A DNA stretch of 64,000 bases from Anas platyrhynchos (Eukaryota; Chordata; Aves; Anseriformes; Anatidae): NCBI RefSeq assembly GCF_047663525.1, contig NC_092587.1, forward strand, positions 144,762,001 through 144,826,000. The letters run 5' to 3'. The position numbers and the translations under genes are program-made. A model generated the notes under the pieces. It searched no databases and had not been told where the DNA came from. It saw nothing but the letters and a program-made list of their open reading frames with translations. Positions 1-42,227 of the stretch are shown piece by piece. The first letter of the stretch is position 1. The number at the start of each line of letters is the position of its first letter.

Positions 1-1250
1 ATCGTTCCGGGAGACAGCAGAGTGCATCCTCTGCGCTGCTGGCCTTGTCCATCTGGGCAGCAATCAGTACTGCTTTAGGAAAAAGGTCAGAGTAAAACAA
101 AGATTTTTCCTCCAGGTATCCTTTATCAAAATTGCAGTCAAGCGAACTGCAGTTGAGTCAAAGCTTTCTCTATTTATTTTTATAATAAATACATGGTTAT
201 ATTTACATTTGTATTTCTACCTGTAAAGTTTAGTAACTTTTGATTCCTTAGGGCAGTATGAGTAGTGACTCGGGACCACAATGTGAGGCAGTTTCCATAG
301 ATCCCTTAAGGGAAGATGCTGAGCCTACACAGAGATCTGTTTGTGGGCAAAACACATTCAGAAGGCTGCAGGATCACAGAGCCTTTTCTTACACTGCATG
401 GCAGAAGTACAGGACAAACTGCACTAACAGAATGAAGCAGATAATTTCCCAGGGATCAGGTTTGGAAGGGTGGTATTAATATAACTAAGTTCTTACCAAG
501 TGTGATTTCTTCATCTGTGAGCTTTCCTAGATTTACAGGATGCCGTTTAAATATATCTTTCCAAATAGTTTCCCTTCAGAGTCCAAATGTGGGCTGCACC
601 TAAGCTCTGTCCTAGGAAAAAGTCATCCTTTGCCAGGCAAAAGGAGATGTGGGACTGAAGCTGGCGTCGTGCTGAGTGCTCGTCGGGGTGCAGTGAATGG
701 GCTAAACACGCGTGGTATACGTGGGACAGAGCAAGAAGGTTGTTGGTGAAATATCGCCATTGGAGATGTGCATTAGAAATGTGAGAGGTCTACTGCATTT
801 TACTGGGTTTCTTTCCACCTAAGCCATCGTTCCTGTGTTTCCTGAGTTCAGAAACCTCTTTTATCCCAGGCTTTCAGCTTCTCGACCGGTCCCTGAAAGG
901 GAGGCTGACCCCAGCGTATCAGAAAAGTGCAAGAAAATGTATTAATTTGCAAGTTATTAAATAAATAAACACCCTTGTGAAGCCATCTGTTTTTCTGGGT
1001 GTAGAGTTACTTCCACGGGGTAGGGCTAAGTATTTCCTGGCTTGCTTTGTGCTGGGCTGCAGAAACGATGTTTTTGCACTTGGCTTTGTGGGCGCGCTCT
1101 CGCGGTTTCATTGAACAAAGCCCCTGCAAAACCCCTGGCTTATGAAATATTTCCTCTCCATTGGGCCCCAGACAAGAGATGGCATCTGCAGAGCCAGAAA
1201 AGGAAGCTCTTGCCTTATAGAGAGAGCTCCCGGGGTGACACAATGGCTGA
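1..1250. other. Upstream flank of ADPRHL1, no gene recognised
   Basis: I see no convincing exon here. In mammals the next gene on this side is DCUN1D2, but none of the open frames resembles its protein. A run of overlapping AATAAA hexamers near 959-971 could be the poly(A) signal of an upstream gene or just AT-rich sequence. An AT-rich block near 168-195 resembles a MEF2-type site, but only by eye. Confidence 0.5.
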
Positions 1251-1256
1251 TATAAA
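1160..1256 (+). promoter_or_regulatory. Putative ADPRHL1 core promoter (inverted CCAAT and TATA box)
   Basis: A TATAAA hexamer lies at 1251-1256, about 95 bases before the start codon at 1351, so transcription would begin near 1280-1290 with a short 5' UTR. An inverted CCAAT box (ATTGG, 1160-1164) sits about 90 bases upstream of the TATA box. A focused TATA promoter fits a tissue-restricted gene, in contrast to the CpG island at GRTP1. The start site itself is inferred. Confidence 0.55.
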
Positions 1257-1272
1257 GTGTCGGGGGAGCTGA

Positions 1273-32899
<31,627 letters not shown>

Positions 32900-33144
32900 A
32901 AAATACTGCTACAGCTTAAGTAAGAACTTACAACTGATCGTGCCACTGAGTCACTCAATCTTTCTTTTTTTTTCTTTACTCTCCAGGGCATTACATTATC
33001 ATTTTTTAATCACAAGGACATTGATGTGCATCTATCCGAGCTGGGCTTTTTCCTTTCTTAACATTAGCCCGAAGACATGAATTAAATTAATCACTGCAAG
33101 TGAATTAGCTAATCACTGAATTAATCATCAGTTTATAAATTAAA
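32900..33144 (+). other. Start of the long-form 3' UTR
   Basis: The TAA at 32897-32899 is followed by AT-rich sequence with ATTAAA hexamers at 33081-33086 and 33139-33144, either of which might serve as a poly(A) signal. A 67-bp stretch (32920-32986) looks like a mini-intron: GTAAGA at its start and a T/C tract with CTCCAG at its end. The first AATAAA is only in the simple repeat near 34.2 kb. Confidence 0.45.
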
Positions 33145-34200
33145 TACGAGAAGGGCTTTGAGATCAGTGTGAATTCAGTCCTGCTCCAGACTCCCCTTGC
33201 TAACTAATGGGTGTTGTTTGTAACAAAGACGACTGTTCAGGGTGAACTCTATTTGTATTTACTTATTCTAATGAAACTCTGCTCGCACATTTTCCAGGAA
33301 CGATGGTAGGCAGTGTCAGCTTTAATTATGTCAAAAAGCGCTCGTTCCAGGCTCTGCCTTTTCACCAGTTAATGGGAACTGTTGGTCTATGGCTGCATTG
33401 AGTGGCACTGCTAGCAGAAGGAGCGAGGGAAGGAAGGGCACGCTTCATTTATCCGCAGAAAAATCCTCAAAGGACGTTGGTGTTACAAAAGCTCTTACCG
33501 TGAATGCAAATTTTCAGCCTTATTAATATTGGAAAAATAGTGATTTAACCTCCTGTGAAGCTATGGGTACTTTGGCCACATACTGCATGCGTTATTGTTG
33601 GGGGGGACACGCCGTTTCAAGTTACTCTCAGTGATCGCAGACGAATGTGCAACAAGTGAGTGTGGAACAGCTCAGTGCTGAAAGGCTCTGAGGACTTCTC
33701 TGGGGGATCATGTCAGCAGGAGAGACTGAAAACCTTGCTGGGGGAGCTCAGCTCTTCTTGGGGTTTCTGTCTCAGCCTGGGTCATGGGGCATGGGGCACA
33801 GCCAGGCACTGCAGCTAGCACTGAAAGTCGTAGGAAGTGCTGATTTTACAGCCTGATGTGAAAAGGAGCAACACGAGGCAGCCAGCACCGCTGAACGCTG
33901 CTGATGAGCCGTGGCTTTCTGTGTGTACCACAACAGCCGCTTCTGTGTAAAGCGTGCACGGGACAAATTTTTTGGAGAAATGAGGACGGGGCAGCTCCAC
34001 ACTCACTGGGCTCCTCTGCCCTCAGTGAACAGCAGACAGGCAGAGAGATGTTACAGCCAAAATCTGCCGTGCACCCCTTCAGCTTAGTGCTGTAAATGAT
34101 GAATTCAGGTATTTAAAGGCACGGCCTAAAGAGTCGATTCATTTTTTTCCACAGCCACCCCCATGCAGGTCTTGGCTCTGTGACACCAAAGGTGGGGCCA
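33145..34200. other. Intergenic or distal 3' UTR, nothing recognised
   Basis: There is no exon or repeat here that I can name. It may belong to the ADPRHL1 long-form 3' UTR if the poly(A) hexamers near 33.1 kb are not used. Confidence 0.5.
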
Positions 34201-34205
34201 CTCAA

Positions 34206-34253
34206 AAATAAATAAATAAATAGATAAATAAATAAATAAATAAATAAATAAAA
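34206..34253. repeat. (AAAT)n microsatellite
   Basis: About eleven AAAT units with one AGAT interruption. It contains many AATAAA hexamers on the + strand. Confidence 0.95.
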
Positions 34254-36029
34254 AGCCCAATCTTTTCAGTGTCACTGAGCTTCAGAGCTGCCCAGGAGAG
34301 AGGACAATCGTGGTCCTGCTCCTCATGGCCCTGGCTCCCCTCAAGTGTTTCGGATGTCCTCCTCCCGCAGCGTGCAGCCTGCTGGGTGCGGCCTGGCCAC
34401 TGCTCCAGCCTGCTGGCAGGCCGCCCCGACCCGTGGCCAGCAAGGAGAGAGGATGAGAGCAAGCTGGCAGCACGCTGGGATCAAATCCCTTTGCCAGAAT
34501 AACGCACATGAGTCATATACGTGACAACTGGGTCGGCCTGGTCAGGGATGCTGCCGGGAGGAAGAGGGGACATGCACGCAGCGTCACCCCCTGGCTGCTG
34601 AAGAGGCTCGGGCTTTGGTTTCTTGTCCACCACATGGCACGAGTTAGGCTTCCTGGCATCTGCAGGCTCACAAAATGAGGAGTGGATTTGTATACCACGC
34701 TGTGTCCTCAAAAAAAAAGACGCTGAAGGGAATTTATCGGTTGTACAACGCTGCCCTTCTGCACGGAGGTGTATGTCACCCTTGCAGCTTTTATGGGCTG
34801 GCAACCATAAAGGCCACTTTGTACTAAACCTAAGCTGTAATTTACTTTTTATTGTCCATGATTTCATTTCCCATTGGAGAAAAGCCCTTACAACATAAAG
34901 CGTTTGCACCAGACTTGAATAGTAAATCCTCTGCTAGCTGGCCTTTTAAAACAGCAGGCAGATCTTGCTGGCAGAGGAGAAGCCGCTTTTATTATTCTTT
35001 TTCTAATCTTTCAAAAGAAACTTAAAGGCTTTTTTTCCCCCCCCTCTTATTCACATCTGAAAGATCACTGCCTTGTGACGAATTAAAGGGTTCTGTCTAG
35101 CAGAAAATTACCCACGTGTGCAGCAGGGGCCCCCCAGGAGAGTGAATCGGTGGGTACCAGGGGGGCCTCAGCTCTTCCATTTCACAACTGCAATGCCTGG
35201 TTTTCTTGATGGATGCAGCACGAGGAGAAGAAGGTGCAACACCCTCTGTTTGGGCAGAGTCATCTCCTGAGGGTTAACTGTTAGATCACAGCATGCCTTC
35301 TTCTCTGATGGTAAGAGGTAAATCATCCATTCGAGACTATTGAGGGTTCCTCCCTGAAGTGCACTTCAGGCATGAAGGAGATTTGCACCGAATGTGTCTT
35401 TGGGTGTAATGCACATCCCTGAGCGTCAGGAGTTAGCACAATCAGTTCCTCAAGAGAGGAGGGAGCGAGGCCATGCAAATCTCAGCGGCAATCACCAGAA
35501 GAGCACAGGCAACTATCTGGAGTGCCTTGCAGTTAGCAGCTCAAAACAAGCCGCTCCTGACCACACTGATGGGGAATTCGGCACTGCTGATAAGCAGAGA
35601 CTCCAGAAGGGAGTATTTAAGGAAGAGCAGGAGCACGGGGAGGAGGATGTACATCTACATCAGCTGTGGCACAAACTGTGCAAATCACCAGGCACCAACC
35701 ATGGTGAGACCCTTGCCCAGGCCACATACACAACAGACATCAAACATTTCATTTCCCGTTCCTGGCTCCAGTCCCTCAGAGCTTTTCCCAGCCTCCTTCA
35801 CCCCAGGAGAGGCAGCAAGGGAGCCCTCCCAGGCTGCCATTTCACTGCGTCTGACCCAGTACCAGACATTGTTGCTGCCTCTGCTTCACTGAAATACAGT
35901 GGCAGCCAGCATCTCAAAAGGCATCTAAAGGCACCAGATCCATAGCCCTCACTGAATGAAGCAGGATATCACTATTATTACTATTTTTGTCAGTTTTAGT
36001 TGTGATTCCTTAAAGCCCTGGCTTTGTTA
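34254..36029. other. Intergenic, no gene supported
   Basis: An open frame of 183 codons (35394-35945) begins with GTG, has no family resemblance and no splice context, so I do not call it. I recognise no repeat here. Confidence 0.6.
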
Positions 36030-36335
36030 TAGATGCAGTTGATCAAACAAGTCTCCTATGAGGAGAAGTTGAGGACATCTGGGCTGTCCAGCCTGGAGAA
36101 GAGGAGGCTGAGGCATGACCCCATTGCTCTCTGCAAGTCCCGAGGAGGGAAAGAGCAGAGGGAGGTGCCGGACTCTGCTCCTCGGTCACCGATGTCAGGG
36201 CGTGTGGAAATGGCTCAAAGCTCTGCCAGGGAGGTTCAGGCTGGGCATTAGGAAAAAATCCTCTACCGTGAGGGTGGTCAAACCCTGGAACAGGCTTCCT
36301 AGTGAGGTGGTTGATACCCCATGCCTGTCATTTGG
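36030..36335 (+). mobile_element. CR1 3' fragment, plus strand
   Basis: Contains 'GAGAAGTTGAGGACATCTGGGCTG', 'AGCCTGGAGAAGAGGAGGCTGAGG' and later 'AGGGTGGTCAAACCCTGGAACAGGCTTCCTAG' phrases of the CR1 ORF2 end and 3' UTR. It is followed by an AAAT repeat near 36406-36423. Confidence 0.85.
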
Positions 36336-38775
36336 ATAGCCCTCTGGATGCATCTCACTCTCCCTCCACCTCTCTTGTCTTTTTCAACTGAAAAGGAGCA
36401 TAAAAATAAATAAATAAATAAAAACAGCATGATTCTCAGCAGAAAGAGCCCTAGCCCTGAGGAGAGTAATCCAGTCAATGAACTCAGACTAATGCTGAGG
36501 CACGAGGCACAACCCAGCCACCTCAAAATTAGGAAACGTGTCATTCATTTTCTCCAGACATCCGAAGAGGGAAGAAACATTTGTCCCAGTAGTGCTGTTT
36601 CATTCCACGTTGTTCAAAGGCAACAAAAGTCTAATTACTGTGCACTTCAGGCTCTGACCTATGAAATCATTTAGCGATGTATCATCATTTTGTACAATTT
36701 CATCTTAGGCAGTCTTTAAAACGTCGTGCATGACAAAAAAAACGAGAGGCTAAGACCTAAAGCCGCAGGACTTATCTCAGGTTTTCCCCGTTGTACTTTT
36801 TTTGGATGGCAGTGGTGATAGCAATAGAAATACTAAAAATAACATCAAGGATTTCATATTAAAATGCAGCACACCCCCCATTTTAGCTTTTCTCCTGCCC
36901 ACCTGCGGCCAGCCGGTAACAGCCCACGGGCATTACTCGGTCCTGCGGTGCAGCATCCTTCCCAGGCCGAGCTGCCACAGATCACATCTCTCGGCTGTAG
37001 AAAAGCTCCACCTAATGGTTGGATTTGTACAGCACGTTACGAGCAAGCACTGATGAACACGGAGTAAAAACCACCCTGTGGTGGAAACAGCAGGGAAATG
37101 TAGAGAACAAGTTCTCCTCTTATTCCCATTCCGGTAAGGACCGCACACCATCCAAAAGGAGCTTTTCTGTGTGAACAGAGAAGCCTTAAAAATAATAACT
37201 GCGAATCCTCATAGCATTTCCACTTAGCATTTTGCTAAGGGAGATTCCTGTTGCCTTTGAAATAAGCACAGAAGTGTAACCGGCTCTTAGCAGAACCAAT
37301 TTTCACTACTTCACTCCCTATGTGTTTTCCAAAATGTGTAATGTCCGCTAAGTTTTATTTCTGTTTTTCATTTCCACGAGCATCTCTTTTTAGAGAATGA
37401 AGCATTTTTCGGTTTTTGATGAGAACTTTCAACATGTCAATATATGGAAAAAAATAATCTTGCTGGGCATCTGCTTTCCTGCCTACCAAGTGATTTTTTT
37501 TCTTTTTATTTTTATACCAAATAGCAAAAGAGTCATTAGTTCTGTATTTAACCTCTCACAATCTGAAAGACCTGAGGCAGTTTTGGGAATCGTTTCACAT
37601 CTTCTGTCACTGCCCTTGACTTGTCCCTGTTCATTGCTTGTATTGTGCCGAGCTGCAGGTGCAAGAACAACTTGGTGGCATGGTGTGATTCTCACTTGGC
37701 AAGCCAGCACTATGGCAGGCTTTCCGGGGTGTGTGCAATACAGTCGCAAAAGCATACTGCTGAGAAGATTAAGCCATAATAACTCATAATGCACTGAAAT
37801 GGTTATCCTCAAAAAGCCCCCAGTTAGCTGTTAGGGACTGTGTTTTCAAGAGTGGCAAGTGACTTTGGGTGTCCAACGTCTTATCAAGGGATCTGAGTTT
37901 TTGGAAGAGCTCAGCACTTGCTCTCTTAAAATCATGCTTCTTCCATAAAGTGTCTTATGTGTGGCAGCCAAAGCCCCTTCTAAAACCTTGAGCCAGTTAT
38001 CCGAAATATACAGGAGCTTCATATGCACCTACTTGCCCTGTACTAACCAAAAAAAGGCTGTGAACAAAAGGCTTGGTGTGCAGGAACCGGTGAATGCAGC
38101 CAGTACAAGTTGCTTTGACTGCGAGGAACTGTGACCACAACCCACAGACCACACAACTTCCTGACTTGCCGCACAGCAGATGCAGCACCAGTCCCTCTGG
38201 CCCTTGCAGGGCACTGAGAAAGTTTTTATATGGCTGAGATGCTTCCCATCGCTGTGCTCCCCAGGGCTTCCGAAAAGTTTCAGAGAAATAAAACTCTTGG
38301 ATGCTGCAGAGCCAGTGCATCCTTACCAAGGAACAGCCACGTCTAGTTGAGCTACATCACTGGTGTTAAATAATTGTGTCCCCTGGGACTTGTACAAATG
38401 CAGAGGACTGTCTGAACACAGCTCTGGATTGCTAGCCCCAGTTACTGAGATCTTTCATTCCCCTAAAGAATGGGAACAGTGCAGGCTGTGCTGAGCCAAG
38501 CATCCAAACGGGGTCCCAGCAAACATGTTTCAGCTCTAACTACCTTCAGACTGAAGGAAATTATCGCAGAAGACCAGAAATCCCCCAAAGACATCTTCTT
38601 TATTAACTCACTCAAATGACACCCATCATGTAACAAGAAAGCTTGTACCCTTGTCATGCCATGCACATTTCTTAGTACAACTGTTTCCCTTTGTATGTGG
38701 GTTACTTATTTGTAGCACCGAGTCTTGTGTGTCAGGAAGATGAAGACAATAAAAATGTGCCAACTAACGGGCTCG
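36336..38775. other. Intergenic, nothing recognised
   Basis: I find no spliceable coding sequence with protein similarity and no named repeat apart from the short AAAT run near 36.41 kb. Confidence 0.6.
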
Positions 38776-38818
38776 TCGGCGTCCTGTCATTATCAAGGAA
38801 GGAGCCTGTGCGTGCCTC

Positions 38819-39208
38819 ATTGGTATGCAAACCGCTCTCCTTTCAACCGAGAGATCTGGCACAGGCTGAGCTTCGTGGGGCAGCTGCGAGCAGCTATAAA
38901 GTGCAGAGCGTTGCTTGTGTAAATGCCATGGCTTTGAAGAGAGCAGGACGCACTGCATCCTCTGCTGTGCCTGTGTTTGGGTACTCGAGGCGTAAGTTCC
39001 TTGGGCCATGGCAGCCTGAAACGTGTGAGTGTGTGGATGTGCCACCGCCTGCTGGGGGCCAAGATCCCACCTGAAACTGCCAGGCTAGGAGAAAACTCAG
39101 AGGGAAAGTTACATTCATTATTTCCTTCTTGTCTATTTTTCCTTCTTCTTCAGAGGGTTTTTCTCGGGATCCATCTGGAAGCAGCAGATCGGCTCACTGA
39201 TTTTTGCA
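38819..39208 (+). promoter_or_regulatory. Orphan promoter-like cluster followed by exon-like segments
   Basis: In order: inverted CCAAT (ATTGG, 38819-38823), octamer-like ATGCAAA (38825-38831), an E-box CAGCTG (38881-38886), TATAAA (38895-38900), an ATG in good context (CCATGG, 38928), and a strong donor GTAAGT at 38992. Next, a T/C-rich acceptor TTCTTCTTCAG near 39142-39152 precedes about 56 bases that end in GCAG/GTATCT. Joining the two pieces gives a short frame that stops in the second piece, so a protein is unlikely. It may be a non-coding transcript or coincidence. Confidence 0.3.
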
Positions 39209-39297
39209 GGTATCTTTTTAAAATAAGTGGCCACTGTTTTCTAATGCACGCCACCAGTGTCCAGCTCTAGGCAAACAGAAACATGAAATTCAGACTT

Positions 39298-39455
39298 CAC
39301 AGAAGTGTAGGGGTTGGAAGGGACCTCATGAGATCATGAGGTCCAACCCCCCTGCCAAAGCAGGTTCCCTAGAGCAGGTGGCCCAGGTAGGTGTCCAGAT
39401 GGGCCTTGAATATCTCCAGACCAGAGAAGGAGACTCCACAACCTCCCTGGGTCTT
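39298..39455 (-). mobile_element. CR1 3' fragment, minus strand
   Basis: Contains 'GGGGTTGGAAGGGACCTCATGAGATCATGAGGTCCAACC' and 'GGAGACTCCACAACCTCCCTGGG', the standard inverted 3' end of a CR1 element. Confidence 0.85.
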
Positions 39456-40817
39456 TCTTTTTTGCTTTCTCAGGGCTGAAAACCAGCTTCGGCTTTGCTT
39501 CTGAAGCAGTGAGATCACTACGAGTGTTGTTAACATCCTTCTTTGCATGCCCGATGAAGTATTGTAAGAGTGAATTAAGTCAACCAGGAGCAGCCACCCA
39601 AAGCTTTGGCATCTCTCTGGGCTGCACCGTGCCTGGTGGCTGCTCTCTGTGTCCTCCCACAGCTGAAGCTAGAGGTGGGACAAGGCCACACCAAACTGAT
39701 CCTAAGGGCCAGAAGAAGCCATAAACAGGGCTGGGCCCTGCTCACAGGCACTAGGCCCAGCCAAGCCAAATGTGTGGTGATTTAGGGGCAGGAGGCATGC
39801 TAAGGCCCGGCTGTTTCTCATTAGTGTGCTGCGTGACGGTATTCAGGGCACGGTTTACAAGGGTGGTGAAGGCAGTCCTGCAGATCCTCTCTTTCCTCTG
39901 CAGTATTTATATGTTTTCCTGTCAGCGGCTGTGGGATAGCTTCTACTCAAAACGGGGTGAAACTGAGGCTGCTTCGCCCCGGCCTCTTGTTTTTAAGGGG
40001 TGCAAGGAAAAATTTTATAAAACTGAAGCATTTTATTCTGGTCTTGACCTTTTACTTGAGGTCCTGATCACTACAGTAAAGCAGGCACAGCAACACAGCA
40101 ACTTTTCTCTTTATTTCAAATAGAAAAACACATTCTAGCAACGTTCCTCCAGCCTGACAAAGCAAGCTCAGGCTTCCCAAAACACTGTGTTTTGGTATCT
40201 TTCCCAAAGAAAACGTGTTTCCATGGAAAAAAAAATATAAAATGGTTAAGACACAGTATGTTCTCACCAAAAATATGTTTTGTGGGGAAACCGCTGCTGA
40301 TTTCTAGGAGCAGGGAGAGGGTGCTAGGGCTTGGGTTGGGAAACTTGAGGGGCAGGAACCCTACAGCCAAGGCACCGACTATGCATGGGGAGATTGTGAG
40401 CAAGGGTGGGTGAAGCCTTCTGTAGAAGATCATCAGCTCCATGCTTGCGTTTTTATGAGGTCAGGTCAAGCTCCAGAGGCAGACCCTCTAAACTTCCTTG
40501 GGATATCGCCCAAAGGGCAGCATCATTTTGCTAGCCGGAGCAGAAAAGAGGAAATCCTAAAAGGAAATCCCCCTGAGCTTCTGGGGCTGTTTTGTTCCCA
40601 GGTCCTTGCGAGTGGTCCCGTTGGCCTGCAGGTGGCGAGTTTTCCATTTGGAGCCTGGCTGCTCGCTGACGAGGTGGGGAAAAGCCCGGCATCCTTAAGG
40701 GAATCTGATACACAAATACCGTGCGAAGGTGGCAAGGAAGATTTAACTCCTCAGCCTCCCTAGGGCCTCTCTCATAGTGCTTAATTTTGTCTGCATGAGC
40801 AACTGGGTGCTGGGCAT
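39456..40817. other. Intergenic, nothing recognised
   Basis: Open frames are short and show no family resemblance. I see no repeat. Confidence 0.6.
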
Positions 40818-40920
40818 GGATATAGGATAGGATAGCATAGGGTAGGATAGGGTAAGATAGGATTGGATAGGATAGGATAGGATAGGATAGGATAGGATAG
40901 GATAGGATAGGATAGGATAG
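40818..40920. repeat. (GGATA)n pentanucleotide repeat
   Basis: About twenty units. The right half (from about 40866) is a perfect array, while the left half carries several substituted units, which suggests growth at the right-hand end. Confidence 0.95.
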
Positions 40921-41876
40921 TGAAATAAGGGTATGCGATGATCATGCTGTCATTTAATTTTCTCATTCCCCCTATGGCCTTTATCAATACACCAACATGA
41001 AGAGATACCCGTGTTGGCTGACTGACCTCAAAGCTCACCCTGCTCGGTCCACAACTAAAATTTGAGGAGTGGCTTGCAGTGTTATTAGTCTCTGGGCCAT
41101 CATGAATGAAATTCCTCCAGGAGGGCAAAAATGTTGAGTCTGGCCCCCACTGAATCACCACATACTTTGAGGAAGTCATGGTTTCTATATCTGGTTTTCA
41201 TAACACACATCTGTACTGTAATGTCATCTGGACTCCTTCACCAAATAGCTAGTAAAAATATGAAGTCGGAAAGCATGTTTTTAATACACACAGAAAGACA
41301 TGTTTTCCCCTGACTGCCCAAATGGAAACTCCACTTACCCTAAGCTCATCCTGTGACGCACCCATTTCCCATTGCAGGCTTCCCTCTCGCCCTTTCTACT
41401 TTCCTACCTTTTCCCCTTGTATTTCTGTCCCGCCCAAGGGCTACAAAATGAGGCTGGGATGTGAATCATATATTTCCAAGAAGCATAGAGAACTTGCTCC
41501 CGGGGTCAATTTTTCCATTTATTTTTCAAAAACTGATTTCTGAGCCCTCCCAGGAGCCACATGCGTAGGGATGTCTTTCCAACATGCAGCTGCTCATGAA
41601 TTCCTGGGAGGACCCCTAACACAAACAAAACTTTCAGTAGTACAGTAGTCTTTCCATATTGAAGCTTCATTGTTATTTGGTTTAAAAGAAAGAGAAAAAA
41701 AAAAAAGAGAGAGAAAAAAAAAAGAAAAAAGAGGAAACCAAAAACACTTGCAGACATTCAAAAAACATTTTCAATATGCTATTTTGATCAGCTACCCAAA
41801 TAAGCACACATACTGCATTCTGGCTGCAAACCTCAAACTTGGTGACAATTCAGTGCCCACGTGAGTATAACATTCT

Positions 41877-41895
41877 GGGGAGGGGAGGGAAAGGG
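41877..41895 (+). other. G-quadruplex motif
   Basis: Four G-runs (4, 4, 3 and 3) separated by A, A and AAA. It meets the usual G3+ N1-7 pattern. Confidence 0.7.
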
Positions 41896-42197
41896 TTTTT
41901 TTGCATCCCTCCTGTTCTCCAGTGTGGTACCAACCCCACTGTGGATGGTTTGGGTTTTCCTACAGCATCAGGAAAGGAGAAATGCACAAGTGCAGAGAGA
42001 TAATACTCTGATAATAGCTTCTTGATTTCTGCTCAGAAGGTTCTTTGCAAGGCTCTGCTTCATTTCAAGGTGTTCAATGCTTGTCTTCGATCCCACAGTG
42101 GACTGTGGGTCCTGTGGGGAGTACAGGAAAAGAGCTAAGGGGAGCAGAGGCAATACCTCTGGGAAATTCTTTTGCATGCACAGCATTTTTTAGCTGG

Positions 42198-42227
42198 AAA
42201 ATAAATAAATAAATAAATAAATAAATT
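42198..42227. repeat. (AAAT)n microsatellite
   Basis: About seven AAAT units. Confidence 0.9.

Noticed and set aside
1205-1225. CArG-box (SRF site) in the ADPRHL1 promoter
   Set aside because: CCTTATAGAG departs from the CC(A/T)6GG pattern at two positions, so I did not annotate it.
35394-35945. 183-codon frame in intergenic DNA
   Set aside because: It starts at GTG, contains no known motif and has no nearby splice signals or promoter. Such a length can occur by chance in 17 kb.
38691-39074. 127-codon frame as a protein-coding gene between ADPRHL1 and GRTP1
   Set aside because: There is no family resemblance, and the open frame overlaps the promoter-like elements. I kept it only as a possible non-coding transcript.
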